Source of the DNA: JBEBXQ01 sp040391535
GTDB taxonomy: Bacteria > Bacteroidota > Bacteroidia > Cytophagales > Spirosomataceae
Assembly (NCBI GenBank): GCA_040391535.1
Contig: JBEBXQ010000166.1
Location: forward strand, 1 to 8,663
Reading direction: 5' to 3'
Length of the DNA stretch: 8,663 bases
The notes below the pieces were generated by a model. That model searched no databases and was not told the DNA's origin. It saw nothing but the letters and a program-made list of their open reading frames with translations. Positions 6,284-8,663 of the stretch are shown here, in pieces (positions within the stretch are counted from its first letter, which is position 1; each line of letters begins with the position of its first letter). A program made the position numbers and the translations under genes.

Positions 6284-8489
6284 TAAATATTTTTACCTGA
6301 CTCTATTAACCGGAATTACCTTCTACCTGCCCGCACAGAATCCATGGTTCAGAGAGAATCCGGCTGTCGGCATTATGTATAACGGAAAGAGTTTACCCAA
6401 TGCGTGGGCCGGAGGCCTTAACGCTCCTCAGTATGCCACCATGTTTCTGAACGATGACGATACGCCGGATCTGGTGGTTTTTGATCGTACGCAAAACAAG
6501 GTAAGTACTTTTCTGGGTAATGCCGGTTTAAAGGCCTGGGAATATGCACCACAATACGAATCCCGATTTCCGGCTATACAGCACTGGATGCAACTCGTTG
6601 ATTATGACCAGGACGGAGAAAAAGAGTTATTCACTCATCATCCGCAGGGTATTGCTGTTTATCGTAAAAAAGCAGAGGCCGGATCCTGGATATGGGAAAC
6701 AGACCAGCCACTGCTTTATACTGAAAATATAAGCGGGCAGCAAACAGCGCTGTCTGTAACCTCCACTGATATTCCGGCCATTACGGATATCGACGGGGAT
6801 GGCGATATCGACATTGTGACGTTTGAAATTCTGGGCGACTACGCTCAGCTCCACCTCAATCAGAGTATTGAAAAATACGGCTCGCCGGACAAGCTTGAAT
6901 TTAAGCTCAACGGACAATGCTGGGGGAACTTTATGAAACATTCCTGTGATTCGTTTGATCATGATATGGCCTGTGATGCTACGGAGTCGGGCAGAATGGA
7001 CAATTACCGTACGCAGCACGCCGGCAATGCGGTAATGCTTTATGATCTGAATGGTGATCAGAAAAAGGATATGATCCTGGGCATTGTCTCCTGTGATAAT
7101 CTCAGCCTGTTAATCAATGAAGGGAGCAATAGAGTCGCTGATTTCAAAACAAGTACTGCAGACTTCCCGCCTTCCTACCCGGTCAATATGCCTTCGTTTC
7201 CTGCTGCCTATATGGAAGACGTTACCTTTGATGGCATTCCTGATCTGCTCGTGGCACCTAACGTATCCGTAAATGAGGGAAATCAGATCAATTTCAGCTC
7301 TTCAGGCTGGTTGTATGAAAATACAGGCTCAGCCGCAATACCGGAATTCACTCTTGTTCAGAAGGATTTTCTTCAGGAGTTAATGCTGGATGCAGGCGAA
7401 TACGCCGCACCTCTGCTAGCGGATATTGACGGAGACGGCCTGACGGACCTGCTGATCGGCACAGCGGGAACACACCTGGAAGGTAGTTATAAAGGTACGA
7501 TCTGGTTGTTAAAGAACATCGGTACTTCGCAACAGCCAAAGTTTGAAGTACGGGACCAGAATTATCTGAATATTTCAGCGAATGATGCCTTGACCCATAT
7601 CCGTCCGCAATGGGCCGATTTTAACGGAGACGGCGTGCCTGACCTGGGATTTTCGGCCATTGCAGGTCGCCAGCTCAGGTATTACTATATTCCCAATAAA
7701 GCTGCTAAAGGACAACCTGCACAATTCAACCCTGCTGAACGGGTCACTTATCCAATTCCCGCCAATCTGCAGCTGACCAATCATCTTTATTTCTATGACG
7801 GTGATCAGGACGGCGATCTGGATTTAGTAATTGGTGGAGTACAGGGAAATATTTTCTATTATCAGAATAACGGAACAGCTGCTGCACCTGTGTTTTCATT
7901 AGTAACTGAAAGCCTGGGAAATATCAGCATTAACTTTTCGGCACGGTATGTAAAAGTTGCTGTAGCGGATCTGGATATGGACGGACAGGCAGACCTCATT
8001 TATACCGATAACAGCGGGAAAATTTCCGTTTTGTCCGAAGGCCCCTGGAATGCCTGGACAAAGAAGGAAGAAAGCATCGCTACCCTTAGCGACAACAAAG
8101 CGACCGGTCCGTTAGGATGGGAATTAATTCCGGCACTGGCCGATCTTAACAACGACAGTAAACCAGATCTGATCATAGGTACACAAGCAGGAGGTATCCG
8201 TCATTTTGAAAATATAAAAGAAGGAAAAGTCACGGGAATTGATCCGGGAGAAGCCTGGGAACTCACCGTTTCTCCCAATCCTGCGAATGAGCGCGTCACC
8301 ATTAAATCCAATAAAACCGCACGCTTATCTGTCTATAATATCTCCGGTAGTGAAATAACAACGCCACTCAATTCGATTGAATACGGGAAACCCGGGTTTA
8401 TTGAAATCAATCAATGGCAGCCGGGTATTTACTTTCTCCAGTTTACATTTGAGAATCAGGTGCTGGTAAAAAAGCTGGTGGTACAGTAG
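6276..8489 (+). CDS. Secreted FG-GAP/VCBS-repeat protein with T9SS type A sorting domain
   Basis: The 737-residue product begins with a signal peptide (about residues 1-20, ending LPA before QNPW) and ends with a type A C-terminal sorting domain (about 662-737): SPNPANERVTI, LSVYNISG, then PGIYFLQFTF and VLVKKLVVQ. It should be exported by Sec and then by T9SS to the surface or medium. Between these lie about ten FG-GAP/VCBS Asp-rich loops, expected to form a calcium-binding beta-propeller: near residues 59-65, 109-117, 171-179, 257-265, 315-323, 383-391, 448-456, 508-516, 565-573 and 622-631 (for example DIDGDGDIDIV and DIDGDGLTDLLIG). An insert at about 211-250 between loops three and four holds C215, C224 and C233, with C273 nearby, so disulphides are possible. 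Such proteins usually mediate adhesion or binding; I see no enzymatic domain. The ATG at 6276 begins the signal peptide. It is divergent from murF, with no functional link visible. Confidence 0.92.
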   Translation: MNNKYFYLTLLTGITFYLPAQNPWFRENPAVGIMYNGKSLPNAWAGGLNAPQYATMFLNDDDTPDLVVFDRTQNKVSTFLGNAGLKAWEYAPQYESRFPAIQHWMQLVDYDQDGEKELFTHHPQGIAVYRKKAEAGSWIWETDQPLLYTENISGQQTALSVTSTDIPAITDIDGDGDIDIVTFEILGDYAQLHLNQSIEKYGSPDKLEFKLNGQCWGNFMKHSCDSFDHDMACDATESGRMDNYRTQHAGNAVMLYDLNGDQKKDMILGIVSCDNLSLLINEGSNRVADFKTSTADFPPSYPVNMPSFPAAYMEDVTFDGIPDLLVAPNVSVNEGNQINFSSSGWLYENTGSAAIPEFTLVQKDFLQELMLDAGEYAAPLLADIDGDGLTDLLIGTAGTHLEGSYKGTIWLLKNIGTSQQPKFEVRDQNYLNISANDALTHIRPQWADFNGDGVPDLGFSAIAGRQLRYYYIPNKAAKGQPAQFNPAERVTYPIPANLQLTNHLYFYDGDQDGDLDLVIGGVQGNIFYYQNNGTAAAPVFSLVTESLGNISINFSARYVKVAVADLDMDGQADLIYTDNSGKISVLSEGPWNAWTKKEESIATLSDNKATGPLGWELIPALADLNNDSKPDLIIGTQAGGIRHFENIKEGKVTGIDPGEAWELTVSPNPANERVTIKSNKTARLSVYNISGSEITTPLNSIEYGKPGFIEINQWQPGIYFLQFTFENQVLVKKLVVQ

Positions 8490-8559
8490 AAAATGTTATG
8501 AATCATTTTTCCGATTCCTTTCTGAATAACTTTCTCTGCCTTTGCCCGGAAAACGAATT

Positions 8560-8613
8560 GAGCGTATTTGCTATACGATGAAGATAACAGAGCTACGCTC
8601 CTTTTTAAATTTT
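8560..8613. terminator. Possible terminator after the VCBS gene
   Basis: GAGCGTA (8560-8566) pairs perfectly with TACGCTC (8594-8600), followed by CTTTTTAAATTTT, a plus-strand U-tract. The 27-nt loop is long; a shorter alternative is GAGC/GCTC within 8590-8600. The position between two apparently convergent genes supports a terminator, but the stem is weaker than the others in this window. Confidence 0.4.
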
Positions 8614-8663
8614 ATTCATTTTTTTCTACGAAGATGTCAGGGCTAATGCCCCTGGCAATCTTT
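8612..8663 (-). CDS. Partial CDS, C-terminal end of a gene running off the right edge
   Basis: On the minus strand one frame reads KIARGISPDIFVEKNE followed by TAA (stop at 8614 to 8612); one other frame closes within the window edge region and the remaining one reads only briefly. The residue composition and codons look like a real protein tail, and a convergent neighbour would explain the hairpin at 8560-8600. The GISPDIFV stretch recalls the G-x-x-PDI-x-V tail seen in some S41 (C-terminal processing) peptidases, but 16 residues are too few to name a family. No start is in the window. Confidence 0.4.
   Translation of the reverse strand, partial: KIARGISPDIFVEKNE

Noticed and set aside
6276..8489. 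FG-GAP repeats as evidence for a toxin or Tc/RHS-type system
   Set aside because: There are no RHS/YD repeats, toxin domain or partner genes; signal peptide, Asp loops and T9SS tail explain the whole protein.
1..8663. Mobile element, phage, defence island or CRISPR
   Set aside because: No transposase, integrase, terminal repeats, spaced direct repeats or defence genes are visible; gene content and base composition look uniform and chromosomal.

Overview
The window looks like chromosomal DNA from a Bacteroidota bacterium, most likely a Cytophagales member (Dyadobacter/Spirosoma-like; the genus is a guess). The evidence is a large secreted FG-GAP/VCBS protein ending in a type IX secretion (T9SS) type A sorting domain, promoter elements of the Bacteroidota TTG/TAnnTTTG kind rather than TTGACA/TATAAT, A-rich leaders without Shine-Dalgarno sequences, and the sequence character of the encoded proteins. 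There are no tRNA or rRNA genes, insertion sequences, CRISPR arrays or prophage genes. This is mostly a housekeeping and stress region, and I do not see a new defence or mobile system in it.

Layout, left to right. A RibD-C/DHFR-like reductase (54-599, +) converges on S-adenosylhomocysteinase ahcY (716-2032, -), with a strong bidirectional terminator between them. A 320-bp divergent intergenic region separates ahcY from a secreted YdjC/ChbG-type carbohydrate deacetylase (2353-3351, +). That gene converges through a perfect 15-bp terminator stem on an AhpD-like CxxC protein (3416-4006, -). The AhpD gene lies downstream of a mycobacterial-type AhpC peroxiredoxin (4118-4672, -), with an intercistronic terminator hairpin between them. 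Then come murF (4900-6198, -), the last cytoplasmic ligase of peptidoglycan precursor synthesis, and, divergently, a 737-residue FG-GAP/VCBS T9SS cargo protein (6276-8489, +). At the right edge there is a terminator-like hairpin and what looks like the last 16 codons of a convergent minus-strand gene running out of the window.

How the genes relate. AhpC and AhpD form a plausible functional pair: a three-cysteine peroxiredoxin and its CxxC reductant, the alternative to AhpF known from Mycobacterium. AhcY (methyl cycle), MurF (cell wall) and the deacetylase are separate transcription units. The most informative non-coding signal is an identical TTAATTTTG -7 element found 42-53 bp before the start codons of all three minus-strand promoter-bearing genes (ahcY, ahpC, murF). 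A related plus-strand TATGTTTG element precedes the VCBS gene and faces the murF promoter, so the two predicted 5' ends overlap.
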